From: Plasmodium brasilianum
Lineage: Eukaryota; Apicomplexa; Aconoidasida; Haemosporida; Plasmodiidae
NCBI RefSeq assembly: GCF_023973825.1
Contig: NC_090125.1
Coordinates: 1,485,501 to 1,549,500 of the forward strand
Length of the DNA: 64,000 nucleotides
Direction: 5' to 3'
Both the position numbers and the translations under genes were made by a program. This document shows, piece after piece, positions 25,401-36,309 of this stretch. The first letter of the stretch is position 1. Each line of letters opens with the position of its first letter. The notes beneath the pieces were generated by a model. The model had not been told where the DNA came from, made no database searches, and saw nothing but the letters and a program-made list of their open reading frames with translations.

Positions 25401-26153
25401 TCAAATCTACCCTTAGGATATCCAAAGCAAGTTTGATTCTGCTAGTTACATCTTCCTCATGGTCATTCTCCTCGGGATAGTCCTCATGTTCATCATAATA
25501 GTCATCTTCTCCATAGTAATCATGCACATAATCATCCCTATGGTTTTCATCGAAACTACGGAATGTTGGAGTTGTCATCCTTTTTCTCTTCTTTTCTACT
25601 AGATGGTAATTCCATAAACAACACCATCCTCCTTTGTGGTACCCGGAGGAATACGGAAAATGATATTTTGAAAAAATGTGCTTCCATTTTTTGGTCATTA
25701 GATTTTCTTCAATATTATAAATACTCATGTTTGCATATTCGAAAAGGAGAGTTTGATTATCACTTGAATTTGAAGAAGAAGCATCATTTCTGTTATCCTG
25801 TTCTGGATAGATATCATCATTATGATTATCATTATCATAAACGAACAAGTAGTTCTTTCCTTTATTCTCTTCTACAAGTTTGTAGTTATTCAAGAAGGAA
25901 AAGTTGTAGTCCAAATAGTTATCCAGGAAAGCAGCAAAGTTTAAGGTGAAATTTGATCTGTCGTTTTTTGGATCACTATATTCCCTATTCTTCTTTTTCC
26001 CTTTCACTTTACTCTTCCCTTGGCTTTTTGTTAAGTTCAAATTTACGAATATCCTGTCTACTTGTGAACTCAAATCATTTTTATTTTTCTTGTCCATCAA
26101 CAACAGATAGTTACTTCTTTTACTAAACGTATTTTTAAGGTATATATAGCTAA
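22405..26153 (-). CDS. APC2: APC2, middle segment (cullin-homology region), frame-shifted at both ends
   Basis: About 1,240 codons are open from the T25 run at 26154-26178 down to a stop at 22405. The stop lies just past a second homopolymer (T24, 22455-22478), where the C-terminal segment's frame takes over. At 23,220-23,285 it encodes IPLYISILGGLDIFLYKYY, matching the hallmark of APC2 cullin domains (human IYGSKELFxxEYR), followed by a conserved-looking helix ending HFETILIYDYF. This ties the segment directly to the C-terminal APC2 blocks downstream. The N-terminal part (~25,000-25,460) is Leu-rich helical, as cullin repeats are. Inserts include RGGEVA repeats (24,030-24,170), Asp/Asn/Ser stretches and a Gly/Asn/Ser tract. 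Start at 26103 in this frame is not a real start: the frame is open upstream to the T run and is preceded by coding sequence. Confidence 0.78.
22455..22478 (-). other. T24 homopolymer at the second APC2 frame break
   Basis: Twenty-four T on the plus strand encode poly-Lys on the minus strand. The middle APC2 frame runs through it and stops 17 codons after the run. The C-terminal frame is open from the run onwards. Restoring one frame needs +1 or -2 nt. Confidence 0.85.
24020..24175 (-). repeat. 18-bp coding repeat encoding RGGEVA/RGGEAA
   Basis: Seven to eight tandem 18-bp units on the minus strand encode RGGE(V/A)A within the APC2 middle segment. GC content of the repeat is visibly above its surroundings. 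Confidence 0.85.
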
Positions 26154-29100
26154 TTTTTTTTTTTTTTTTTTTTTTTTTCTTCTCCCTCTACCTTTTTACT
26201 ATCACCTTCCCCATTGCTCATATTGGTGGTAGTAGCACCATCATTACTCATATCATCCTTTTTTTTTCTTTTTTTTTTTCTCCTTTTAGATACTATATCA
26301 TTGATATTGTTGAAAATGGTATATTCTCCATAATGAGTCAAGTTAACAAAGAGACCATTTCTCAAACCAAATAATACGTCTAAATAGGAATAAAAAAATA
26401 AAAAGAAGCATAGTAACAAATTAGGTAAAGAATGTATATTATTTGAACAAATAAATTTATCATAAATTTCTATAATTTTTTCTTCATATATCTTTTTAAT
26501 AATATCTTTAATTATATGATGCAAATTAAAATTTTTAAATATATCAGCAATTACACATAAATGAATGTATTTTAAAGGTATATTATTTGAAATGTTCAAA
26601 CTGTTAAAGATGTCTATTAGTTCTTTTCTTTTCTTTTTTCCCACAGCCTTCTTCTCTTCCTTAGTTTTATGTGCATCATCATATATGTTTTTGTGCTTTC
26701 CCTCTCCACAATTCGCAGTAGGACGAACATAAGTGCTGTCATTTTTGCAATTTTCGGAATTGTTACTTCGATCGATAAGGCTACTTCTATCCCTACCTCT
26801 GTCTCTACTTCTATCCCTACTTCTGTCTCTACTTCTATCCCTACCTCTGTCTCTACCTCTATCCCTACCACTTTCTCTACTTCTATCCCTACCACTATGC
26901 CTATAGCTATAATTATGTTTTTCTTCCTCATTGTTCTCCCTTCTGGGGGCACTGCTGCAATTTCCTCTAACTATAACACTCCCTTGGTCCTTCACGTTTG
27001 ATTTCTTTCCACTTGAACCATTTGAGTAAATGCGATAATTCGTACAACATCCCCTACAACTACTACCATCATAAATATCCTTATCACTGCTCTTACTTGT
27101 AACAATAGTAATACTATGCTCAATGTTTTTATGATGCCCCGCCTTTATATCATCTCTCTTCGTTTTTAAAGACCATTCATTAGTACTAGCACTACAATGC
27201 GCTTGCTTGTTCATATCACAATCCTTTTTTATACATAATATAGGGTTTCCATATACATAATTAAGTATAGAATTTTTGTAGGTATATTCACATCTATTTC
27301 TATTAATATAATGACAGAATATGAAGTTCCTATTTAGTTTTAAAATATCATACAATGAGGACGTACTTGTCGTCATGGTACAATCGAAGGTATTAAAAAT
27401 ATATGGAAATACATATTTGTTGTCATCTACAAATTTAATAATAGTTTTTTTGACTCTCTTTATAATATTTATATTATCATTATTATAATAAGCTGTCATT
27501 AAACCTTCATCACATTCATATTTTCTTTTTCTGTTTGTTTTTCTCTTTTTGTCTGCTGTTATAAAGAATTTCATATTATCGTACTTTTTTAAACTTGTCT
27601 CTTCAACAATTTCGTAGAAGCTTGTCAGTTGTCCTAAGCAGATCTCTCCGCCCACTCCGTCTTTGTGCACTCCCCTATTTTCCCCCTCACTTTTTGCTGC
27701 CCTTCTTGTTCCATTCTTTGAAGTATCTGTCTTTGTTTTGTTTTCACAGTTAAGAACTTTTTTTCTTTTCTTTCTAATTATTTTTTGCAAAAAATCTTTC
27801 AAAGCCTTTTTGTCTTTGCAGTGCGATAGATTATACAGCCCATCGCCATCACCCCAGTTCATGCGGTTATAACCGCCGCTGTAAGCACTGCCCACATTGA
27901 TGCTGCAATTGCTGGTGCCGCTTACGTCCTCCCCTGCGCTGCTGAACAAGACGATGTATTTGAGAAAGAAGATGAGTTCCTCCGATATATTAAAATAATT
28001 GAGGCCAAATTTTTCTAAAAATTTTTTTTTTTTCATGTCAAATAAGAAAAATTTTTCAATATCACGCTCATTTAAGTCGTTAGAAGAGATATTACGTATG
28101 GTGCTTTTTTTAATTTCTTTTTTTCGACAATATTTTCCGTATTTTAAAATTAAACTAAATAAAATTTTAAATATAAACAAGTCATTACAATTCTGTTCTC
28201 CTAACAGGTTTAGCAACATAGGAATGGATTTACCAACTCTACCAATTTTCAAATGTATATTACTACTCACGAAATTTACATTTTTAATAATAAACTGTAT
28301 AATGTCATTTTTAATAAAAAACTTTAATTTTTTTATGTACATGTAGTCATTATAATATTTTCTATTCTCCGCACTTTTTGTACTTAACCAATCAATAATG
28401 TTATTATCCTCGTTGTTAAAGTTATCGTAGCTTGATAATGCAAATAGTTCGTACAGCAGATCCTCGTTTTCTATACTTCCATTTTCGGTCTGTTCAACAT
28501 TTGTATCAATAACAGTACTCCTGTTGGAAGTAGTATATGCAGTTGTAGCCTCTGTTGCTCCTGTAGTCGCGATGGTACTTCCATCTCCTTCTGTGTCGAG
28601 GGAGAAGTAATTATTTGAGAGGGCAAAAAAATACTCGAACAATACAATAATATCATCAAAATATTTTTTCAAATATGTATATAAATACTCCTTTAAAATG
28701 TTTAGATCATACGCTAAATAATTTATTTTTCTTCTCTTTTCTTTATAATACCTTTTTGAATTCAAAAAGAAATTCTCATATATCTTTTTCTTCTTTTCTA
28801 CTACTCTTCTGTCTATTGTACATTTGCACTTCATACACACACTCTCCTCTTTATCACTTCGTCTTGGAGAGAAACAGTACCCTGAATATCCTCTTAATTT
28901 GCAAATCGTCGTTCCTTTAGTGTTCATTCCAAATGATGAAGTATCATCCCCACTTCTTAGCAAGCCGAACGAGGTACTTTGACTTGGGCGGTTGCTATTA
29001 ATTGTACTGCACCTTCTGTTATGCTTATCACAAGAAATGTTTAGGGTGTTCACATTGCTGCTTGTATGCTCATTTCCAATATATAACCTTCCTTGTGTTT

Positions 29101-32100
29101 CCCACGAATCACTATCATTAAAATAATTGTTTCTATTTGTTCGAAAAATATTCCTTTCATAAGGAAAAATAAAATGGATGTCCTCTTTCAATGATTCTAT
29201 TTTTTGATTCATGGCATTTACAACATCTCGCTTCTCTGAATTTTCAGATGGAATACAATGACATATATTTGCATAGAACTGATTCAAATATTCGTTTATG
29301 TTGCTCAACATATTAATCATATTATTCGTAATAGTCTTATCCTGATTTTTAATAATTGCTAATAAATCTACAACTGTTTTGTGGTATTTTTCATAATTTT
29401 TTAATTCCCCTTCCTTCTTCCCACGCGTCTTATGCACCTTCTGCTCCTCCATCCGATGCTTCCTCTTCGGTACTCCACTACGTTCTTTAATTTTCGCAAC
29501 TACCTTTTTATAAATCTCGTTTTTCCTTCTTACAATTTCGGATATTTTACTTTTTATTTTTATTATATTTAATGTTTTTATAAAAAAGTTTCTATAAAAA
29601 ATATGAAAGAAATTACCTCCATTTTTATTAAAAATGGAATTTTTTTTTTTTTTTTTTTTTCCAGCTAAATTGAAGTATACATTATGTATTAATTTGAAAT
29701 AAGAATATACACGTTTCCTCAGATATCTTAAATACTTCACTCTACTCTTTTTTGCTAACAATTTTCTGTTTATATTTATAAAAGGGGAATATGCTCCTTC
29801 GGTGTGCAGCTTACCGCGACCATTGTCACGGTTACTGCTGCTACTACTACTACAACTGCTAATTCCATTAGCACCACTGCAAATTCTACCATTTACACAT
29901 TCATGACTGGACTCTTGTAATGATGATGATGATAATAATAATAATAATGTTCCTCCAAGAAGACCATAAGCACTAGTAGAAGCCTTATATTTTAGAATTG
30001 ATCTTTTTTTATTAACACCCCCGGGGATTTTTAGCCCCCTTTTTTTACTCCTCGACTTATACATCCTATCTATATCTGCATGCATAATTTTTTTTGTGAA
30101 AAATTCAAATGAATAAAAGTTTAAAGAATATAAAAGAAAATTTTTTTTTAGAATAGTTATATATTTTACATTAACAGGTTCGTTAGCATCAATTTCCTTC
30201 ATCTTTTTATTATACTTACTATAGACACGAAATAAATAATTAAGAATAGGCTTATTGTTCACGCGTATATTTTTTCTATTTGTGTATTTAATTAATATTT
30301 TTATTTCTTTTAGTATTTCCTTGTATTTCTCTATTTTCAAATAATTAATACTAGTCTTTTTTCTACCATTCTTCCCTTCTTCATAATGAGCACTTTTCAT
30401 TAATAATTTTAATAAAAAAAAAACTACTACATCCAGCTTCTTCTCTGTATTGCAAAAATTGCCAAAATATGCATTCACAGTGTTAAGAAAATTAAAATTA
30501 TTCCTTTCTGGATAGTCGCAATGGTTATCATAGCTGTTAGGAGGGGACTCCCACACATAGTTAGTATTAGCCATTATGCAGCATGCTCGGTTGTTACCTC
30601 TACTTCGATTGCACTTGTTTCTGCTTCTACGACTACGTCTACTTCCGCTCCCATTTATTCCGTAGTTGTACGTGTAATAAAAATTAGAGGCATGCACCCT
30701 AGAACAACTGGAATGCTCCCTAGGAATGTTGCTACCTCTTATCACCGAATTGCTTAGCTTTAACAAAGTGCCATTCTGACTGTCCAACTTGTTACACCTT
30801 TTTTCACAAGTGCAATTATTTTGCGTAAAATTATTATAATTATTTGCATTTGTTTCAAAATTATCCTTATTTTTAAGTCTACTTATATGTGTTGGCATAG
30901 GGGAACTGTGAGTGTTCATTTTTTGTTGTTCTTTAAACAAACGTTCATTCAATTTTTCATATAAAAAAAAAATGTGAATAGAATACAAATCTAAGTTTTC
31001 ATAAAGTATTGAAATTATTTCTACCGAAAAACTTAATAAAAGATAGAAACAAATTATTGATTTTAAAAATATATGATCATAATAACTTAAATATATTTGA
31101 ACCTCATTAACGTTGTAATTTTTCATAGTATTGTTGAATAAATCTTTTATTAAAAATTCTTTGTCTATTTTCCCTTTTTCCATATTGCGCATATTATTAC
31201 TATTCACAATTTGGTTTTCATCTGCTTCACTCTTTTTTGTTATTTCGCTAGTTTTCATATCCTTTTTAGTCTTATTCTTTTTAATTATTTGAATATAATC
31301 ATAAATAGATTCATCATAAGTTTTATTGCATCTTCTAGCTATATTTCCACTTGTCTTTTTAGTTGTGTAATTATTATACTCAAATTCGGTTATATGCTGC
31401 ACATTTATCATGTCCCAAAATTTTTTTACCTGAACATTTTTAAAATACTCTTCAATTTTACTTCTTATTATGTTAATTAAATATAAATCTGTTATTTCAT
31501 CGTCATATAATTCTGCACTGTACATAATATCTTCCGATAAGAAATCCTCGTCAATACTCAGGTCACTGCTGTGGTCATCGCTATCGCCAACACTATCGCC
31601 AACATTATCGCCAACACTATCGCCAACATTATCGCCAACACTATCGCCAACATTATCGCCAACACTATCGCCAACACTATCGCCAATACTATCGCCAACA
31701 CTATCGCCAACATTATCTTTGTCATTGTCGTAACCCCTATCATGATCATAATCATGTATGTTACTTCCCTCTCTGTATGTACTTCTTACCAAGTCATTGT
31801 ACTTTCCCTTTCTAGCATATTTTAATTCTCTATCAAAAGAGTAAACGTATTTTTCCTTTGAAAGAAAAAAAATGCTTTTAAATGAATAACAATTTTTGCT
31901 ATTAAAAATTGTACGTATTAAAGTGTTAACACACTCGTTCACGCTATATCTACTATTCTCTTCACAAAACAAATTCTCTTTTTTCAAATAACCTCTATCG
32001 GTATTTTTATGATGTAATAAATATTTTTTTATTTTATATTTTTTCTTATTACTATTATAAATGCTTATTGCATATTTTGTCCTTTTACACCATATATTTA

Positions 32101-32710
32101 AAATTGTGGGCAAATAATAATTTACCGTTTTTTCCTGTTTCCCTTTTTTTTTACAAGTGTGTGCAAAACTTTGTGCCGCATTTTTTTCCCTTGCTTGTTC
32201 AGAATTTTTTTTATTTTTTCCATTTAATCCATTTCCCTTTTTTTCGTTATATATACGATCCTTACGTTCATTACGATCCTTGTTGTCTTTTAAAATGCAA
32301 TTTTCACAAATAGTGTCAATGCTATTCATGCAGAAATGAAAAGGATAAATAATTTTGTTAAATGATAAATAAAAATTCTTTATATTTTTACTAATATTTT
32401 TCAAATGAAAAAATAAATTATAAACAAAAAAATCTATTATCAGAACAATATTTTTACTGTTTATATATTTTATACATTCATGTTTTATATATGGCAAGTT
32501 TTTATCATCTATACCAACAAAGTTTTCAATGTTATCTGAGTATAACTCATAATCAAATATTAATTTATTTTGTAAACTTTTTTTTTGCCATTTTGCTCTA
32601 TCTTCATAACTGTCAGCATAAGTGCTGGGACAGCCATTGTTGTTTTCTCTATTTAGATCATTGTTATAATGGTTTAAAAGGGATGAGGCTTCATTGCATT
32701 TAGATTTCAC
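26150..32710 (-). CDS. APC2 (giant), N-terminal segment
   Basis: About 2,186 open codons end in poly-Lys and a stop immediately after the T25 run (26154-26178). The APC2 middle segment is open from the same run in another frame, so I infer one gene. The encoded region alternates hydrophobic helical blocks (for example 30,960-31,100, 28,000-28,340, 26,400-26,560) with disordered inserts: VGDS/VGDN repeats (31,570-31,720), an Arg-Asp-rich tract RDRSRDRGRD (26,770-26,900), and Ser/Cys/Asn runs. The helical blocks could be the N-terminal cullin repeats, but no family signature is certain. The codon at 32710 is GTG, and no ATG occurs in frame for ~130 residues downstream. The frame is open upstream to an acceptor-like AACAG at ~32,757, so the true start is probably in an unresolved upstream exon. 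It could also be a separate neighbouring gene. Confidence 0.62.
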   Translation of the reverse strand: MKSKCNEASSLLNHYNNDLNRENNNGCPSTYADSYEDRAKWQKKSLQNKLIFDYELYSDNIENFVGIDDKNLPYIKHECIKYINSKNIVLIIDFFVYNLFFHLKNISKNIKNFYLSFNKIIYPFHFCMNSIDTICENCILKDNKDRNERKDRIYNEKKGNGLNGKNKKNSEQAREKNAAQSFAHTCKKKGKQEKTVNYYLPTILNIWCKRTKYAISIYNSNKKKYKIKKYLLHHKNTDRGYLKKENLFCEENSRYSVNECVNTLIRTIFNSKNCYSFKSIFFLSKEKYVYSFDRELKYARKGKYNDLVRSTYREGSNIHDYDHDRGYDNDKDNVGDSVGDSIGDSVGDSVGDNVGDSVGDNVGDSVGDNVGDSVGDSDDHSSDLSIDEDFLSEDIMYSAELYDDEITDLYLINIIRSKIEEYFKNVQVKKFWDMINVQHITEFEYNNYTTKKTSGNIARRCNKTYDESIYDYIQIIKKNKTKKDMKTSEITKKSEADENQIVNSNNMRNMEKGKIDKEFLIKDLFNNTMKNYNVNEVQIYLSYYDHIFLKSIICFYLLLSFSVEIISILYENLDLYSIHIFFLYEKLNERLFKEQQKMNTHSSPMPTHISRLKNKDNFETNANNYNNFTQNNCTCEKRCNKLDSQNGTLLKLSNSVIRGSNIPREHSSCSRVHASNFYYTYNYGINGSGSRRSRRSRNKCNRSRGNNRACCIMANTNYVWESPPNSYDNHCDYPERNNFNFLNTVNAYFGNFCNTEKKLDVVVFFLLKLLMKSAHYEEGKNGRKKTSINYLKIEKYKEILKEIKILIKYTNRKNIRVNNKPILNYLFRVYSKYNKKMKEIDANEPVNVKYITILKKNFLLYSLNFYSFEFFTKKIMHADIDRMYKSRSKKRGLKIPGGVNKKRSILKYKASTSAYGLLGGTLLLLLSSSSLQESSHECVNGRICSGANGISSCSSSSSSNRDNGRGKLHTEGAYSPFININRKLLAKKSRVKYLRYLRKRVYSYFKLIHNVYFNLAGKKKKKKNSIFNKNGGNFFHIFYRNFFIKTLNIIKIKSKISEIVRRKNEIYKKVVAKIKERSGVPKRKHRMEEQKVHKTRGKKEGELKNYEKYHKTVVDLLAIIKNQDKTITNNMINMLSNINEYLNQFYANICHCIPSENSEKRDVVNAMNQKIESLKEDIHFIFPYERNIFRTNRNNYFNDSDSWETQGRLYIGNEHTSSNVNTLNISCDKHNRRCSTINSNRPSQSTSFGLLRSGDDTSSFGMNTKGTTICKLRGYSGYCFSPRRSDKEESVCMKCKCTIDRRVVEKKKKIYENFFLNSKRYYKEKRRKINYLAYDLNILKEYLYTYLKKYFDDIIVLFEYFFALSNNYFSLDTEGDGSTIATTGATEATTAYTTSNRSTVIDTNVEQTENGSIENEDLLYELFALSSYDNFNNEDNNIIDWLSTKSAENRKYYNDYMYIKKLKFFIKNDIIQFIIKNVNFVSSNIHLKIGRVGKSIPMLLNLLGEQNCNDLFIFKILFSLILKYGKYCRKKEIKKSTIRNISSNDLNERDIEKFFLFDMKKKKFLEKFGLNYFNISEELIFFLKYIVLFSSAGEDVSGTSNCSINVGSAYSGGYNRMNWGDGDGLYNLSHCKDKKALKDFLQKIIRKKRKKVLNCENKTKTDTSKNGTRRAAKSEGENRGVHKDGVGGEICLGQLTSFYEIVEETSLKKYDNMKFFITADKKRKTNRKRKYECDEGLMTAYYNNDNINIIKRVKKTIIKFVDDNKYVFPYIFNTFDCTMTTSTSSLYDILKLNRNFIFCHYINRNRCEYTYKNSILNYVYGNPILCIKKDCDMNKQAHCSASTNEWSLKTKRDDIKAGHHKNIEHSITIVTSKSSDKDIYDGSSCRGCCTNYRIYSNGSSGKKSNVKDQGSVIVRGNCSSAPRRENNEEEKHNYSYRHSGRDRSRESGRDRGRDRGRDRSRDRSRDRSRDRGRDRSSLIDRSNNSENCKNDSTYVRPTANCGEGKHKNIYDDAHKTKEEKKAVGKKKRKELIDIFNSLNISNNIPLKYIHLCVIADIFKNFNLHHIIKDIIKKIYEEKIIEIYDKFICSNNIHSLPNLLLCFFLFFYSYLDVLFGLRNGLFVNLTHYGEYTIFNNINDIVSKRRKKKRKKKDDMSNDGATTTNMSNGEGDSKKVEGEEKKKKKKKN
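26154..26178 (-). other. T25 homopolymer at the first APC2 frame break
   Basis: Twenty-five T on the plus strand. The N-terminal frame reads Lys through it and stops at once; the middle frame is open from the run. Continuity needs -1 or +2 nt. Confidence 0.85.
26770..26905 (-). repeat. Arg-Asp coding repeat (RDRSRDRG)
   Basis: Tandem 12-bp units on the minus strand (AGTAGAGACAGA type) encode an RD/RS-rich tract near the end of the N-terminal APC2 segment. Confidence 0.8.
31570..31725 (-). repeat. 12-bp coding repeat encoding VGDS/VGDN
   Basis: About a dozen 12-bp units (GTTGGCGATAGT / GTTGGCGATAAT on the minus strand) encode alternating VGDS and VGDN, giving an acidic linker in the N-terminal segment of the giant minus-strand gene. 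Confidence 0.88.
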
Positions 32711-32821
32711 TGTGTTGTAGCATAACCTTGTTCTACTACGGAAATCATAATCAGTGCTGTTAACATGTTGAAAAAAGAAAATTAAATTAAGAAAAATTAA
32801 GAAAGGGCGTTACTATTTGTG

Positions 32822-32858
<37 letters not shown>

Positions 32859-34514
32859 CATACGTGTGTATAAGAGCGTATATATAAGAACATATATGTG
32901 TACATGTGTGTGCTTATATATACACATATATGTGGTAAATAATATTACTTCATCGCCAAATATTAATCTTTTCCGTTTGAAAGTTGTTTTTATGACAAAA
33001 TACATATGCTTTATTTTTTTGACTTAAAATTTTTTTAAAAAATATCTAAAAGTTCCTGTTACATTTGTGTGTTTGTATTATTTTGTTTTATTTTTAGTGC
33101 TCTATTCCTCTGAAATTTTTTTTCTTTTTTCAGATATCAATTAAAAAAAAAAAAATATTATAGATATTATAGTCTTGTTTTGTTTTATTATATTTTAGTT
33201 TACATCGTTTTATGCAAGCTTTAAATTTGGAGCTGCGTTAATTTTCCAGTGATTTTCAAAAATGAAATGTGTAAAAAAAAAGCTTCACAAATATACATAT
33301 ATATATATATATATTTATATATATACATACATGCTTTATCACAAGAATTTTCTTTTGATATAGTTACAAAAAAAAAAAAATAAATAAGTGTATATTAAAT
33401 ACATGTGCATATGCATATAAATATAATATATGTATAATAATATATATATTACAAAGACCAAAAAAGAGAAATTTTTTTTAAGAATTTTTCTTTTTTTTCT
33501 TGTGCATAAGATATTTTTTGCACTTCTCCAAAACAAGTGTGTTCCATCAAATTAAAAAAAGTGGAAATTATAAAAAAATATTTCCAACAATAAGGTCGTA
33601 ATTTTAATTTCGTATATCAAATTCCTGCTGATTGATCTTGTTCACTTAAAAGGATTAGTGCCAAGGTACACGCATATATAAGTATATATAAATTAAAATA
33701 CATATATATATATATATATATGAACATTTTATATGCACATATTGTATGTATTTTTTGTACGTATATTTCTCGTCAGTTCAAATAACCTATTGTCGATATG
33801 CTCCTTTAATTTTTTTCGTCATTTTTACAAGTTCATATACCAAAATTAAAGAGTAATAAAGCACGGAAAGTAAAAATTTACATTTTCTAAATCAATGTTA
33901 AGTGAAATAAAAATTTTGTCTGTCGGTGTTATTTACATATTATAAAATGTCTAAGAAAATAACAACTATTACTATATTATTTAAATTTCATTTTTTTTTT
34001 TTATTGTAACATTATGGAAATTCAAAGATTGAAGGTATCTACAAAAATATGCATATAATTATTATTGAATGAAAAAATTGTGAACTGTCAATCATAAAAA
34101 TTTTCATTTTACTTAAGGGGGAGTATAACATAGTGGTCGACAATTATAAATTAAAACATACAGGTAAAAGAGTAAAATGAGTAAAAATAAATACTTAAAA
34201 AAAAATATGTAGGTCAATAAATAAACAGGTAAGTAAATAATTAATTAAAATTGTGTGCAGTAGAGTAACGAACAATTGCCTTGAAGAACATATCTTCATT
34301 ATATGACAATAATTCGGGTATTACTTTTTTCTTTTGAAAAAATTTGTTCTTGTATGTCCTTCGTTCAAATAGGAAAGGGACAGTATCAAGTTTAAAATTG
34401 TTCAATGAAAACTGAGTCTCCTAAGTTTATTACATGCTTGTACAATTGTATAATTTTTATTCCTTCTTACAAAATATATAAATATATACAAAAAAATATG
34501 ACTAGTTCAGAAAA

Positions 34515-34652
34515 AAAAAAATAGCGAAAATAGTAAAGATAGTAAAAATAGCAAAAATAGTAAAGATAGTAAAAATAGTAAAGATAGTAAAAATAGCAAA
34601 AATAGTAAAGATAGTAAAAAAAGCAAAAATAGTAAAAACAATAAAAATAACA
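34515..34652. repeat. Short tandem repeat (TAGTAAAAATAGTAAAGA type)
   Basis: Imperfect 9-bp units (AGTAAAAAT / AGTAAAGAT / AGCAAAAAT) are arrayed for about 135 bp. They translate to Ile/Phe/Thr repeats on the minus strand and are non-coding. Confidence 0.8.
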
Positions 34653-35134
34653 TATATTTTGTAGCTATATATTTGGTTATTTTTCTGACATGTGCATATA
34701 AAATACATTTCCTTATTGCCTGTTCAGAATAATTACGTAAACATAAACATAAACATATATGTACATATATATATTACACTATTATTGCCACAATTTAAAC
34801 TTTTTATAAGTACCTTTTCTTCATTTATAAACTCAGCACATAAATTCCTATTGACATATGAGTACGATGATGCATTATAATTATTTGGGTGTGTTTGTTT
34901 ATTTTATTTATTTTTTTTTTTTTTTTGTTAGAGCGTAGAAGTTATCATTTTGACAATTTTTGGTAAAATTTTTTTTTTTTTTATTTTTAAATAGTGCAAC
35001 ATCCTATTGATAGACAAAGATTTTGTTTTCAATATTTTAGTTAAGAACTGCGCATTGATATTTTTCTGCATATACAAAAATATGATACGCAAACACATAA
35101 ATGCGTAGTTAAGTACATATATGTAAATATTTAC

Positions 35135-35189
<55 letters not shown>

Positions 35190-35542
35190 GTAAATACATA
35201 GATATGAAAAGGATTAATTTTCCACACAGAATAACTTAAAATTAAAAAGACATGAAAATAATTTGTTATTTTTCCTTCCTTCATCAATAAAGGAAATTAC
35301 TATTGTGACTAGGTTATTTTACAAAAACGTCGAAAATTTTATACGTGACACCGTACACATTATTGAATATTATGAATTAATAGGAAAAAGGTTAACCACT
35401 TTATATGTATAAGTAAAACTAGAGAACAAGTGAAAAATAGTCCTTTTTCTATAGAATGTTATGTGCCTTTATATAAATACTCTTCATTGTGTTTAAAGTT
35501 TACATATATATGAGCATATAAATTTATATATTCACATGCACA

Positions 35543-35645
35543 TACGAATACGAATACGAATACAAATACAAATACGAATACGAATACGAATACAAATACA
35601 AATACGAATACGAATACAAATACAATTACAAATACACATATACAT
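35543..35645. repeat. 6-bp microsatellite (ACGAAT / ACAAAT)
   Basis: Alternating 6-bp units run for about 100 bp. They lie in the divergent spacer and are not part of any supported gene. Confidence 0.85.
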
Positions 35646-35900
35646 ACACACATGCACACTAACACGTATACATGAATGCACAACTAAATGTGTACTATAT
35701 ATGTACCTGTGTAAACCCATACTTTTTTTAATTTTTCTCATAACAAATTATGTAAAAAAAATGCGCAATGCGTAATGTGGAGGGAGTTATAGGTCCATTT
35801 TATAACGTACTAATAAACATTTCATGTATATTTTTAACGATTGACGAATAATAGAAAAAAAAGTATACATGTAGGTTTTTTTCTCATATATTTTTTTATT

Positions 35901-36038
35901 TTAACTTATTTGAATGCATTTTAGTTTATTTGAATGCATTTTAGTTTATTTGAATGCATTTTAGTTTATTTGAATGCATTTTAGTTTAATTGAATGTATT
36001 TTAGTTTATTTGAATGCATTTTAATTTATTATAATGAA
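35901..36038. repeat. 20-bp tandem repeat with AATGCATT palindrome
   Basis: Units of TTAGTTTATTTGAATGCATT begin about every 20 bp, with exact AATGCATT at 35,913, 35,933, 35,953, 35,973 and 36,013. One degenerate copy (AATGTATT) lies between the last two. The array ends about 380 bp upstream of the ATG at 36,416 and is followed by a poly(T) run. Confidence 0.88.
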
Positions 36039-36258
36039 TTATTATTATTATTATTATTTTTTTTTTTTTTTTTTTTTTTGTACATTTCTTTTTGCCACTT
36101 TTAAAAATATTGAAACGAAATGAAATAATTTAAATGACATGTATGTAGATGTAATAAATACGTGTATATAGCACAAGCAGGTGTATTGTCTTTATAAGCA
36201 TTTTCTCATATTAAGCGAAAACGATAATGATAGAGTCATTTTTAGAGCGCTTGTAGTG

Positions 36259-36309
<51 letters not shown>

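Noticed and set aside
19008..25949. Many plus-strand open frames antisense to APC2 (Ser/Leu/Phe-rich)
   Set aside because: They mirror the low-complexity codons of the APC2-like gene and show no independent domain.
35543..36040. Regularly spaced repeats considered as a CRISPR-like array
   Set aside because: Units are contiguous tandem repeats with no unique spacers, in a eukaryotic genome.
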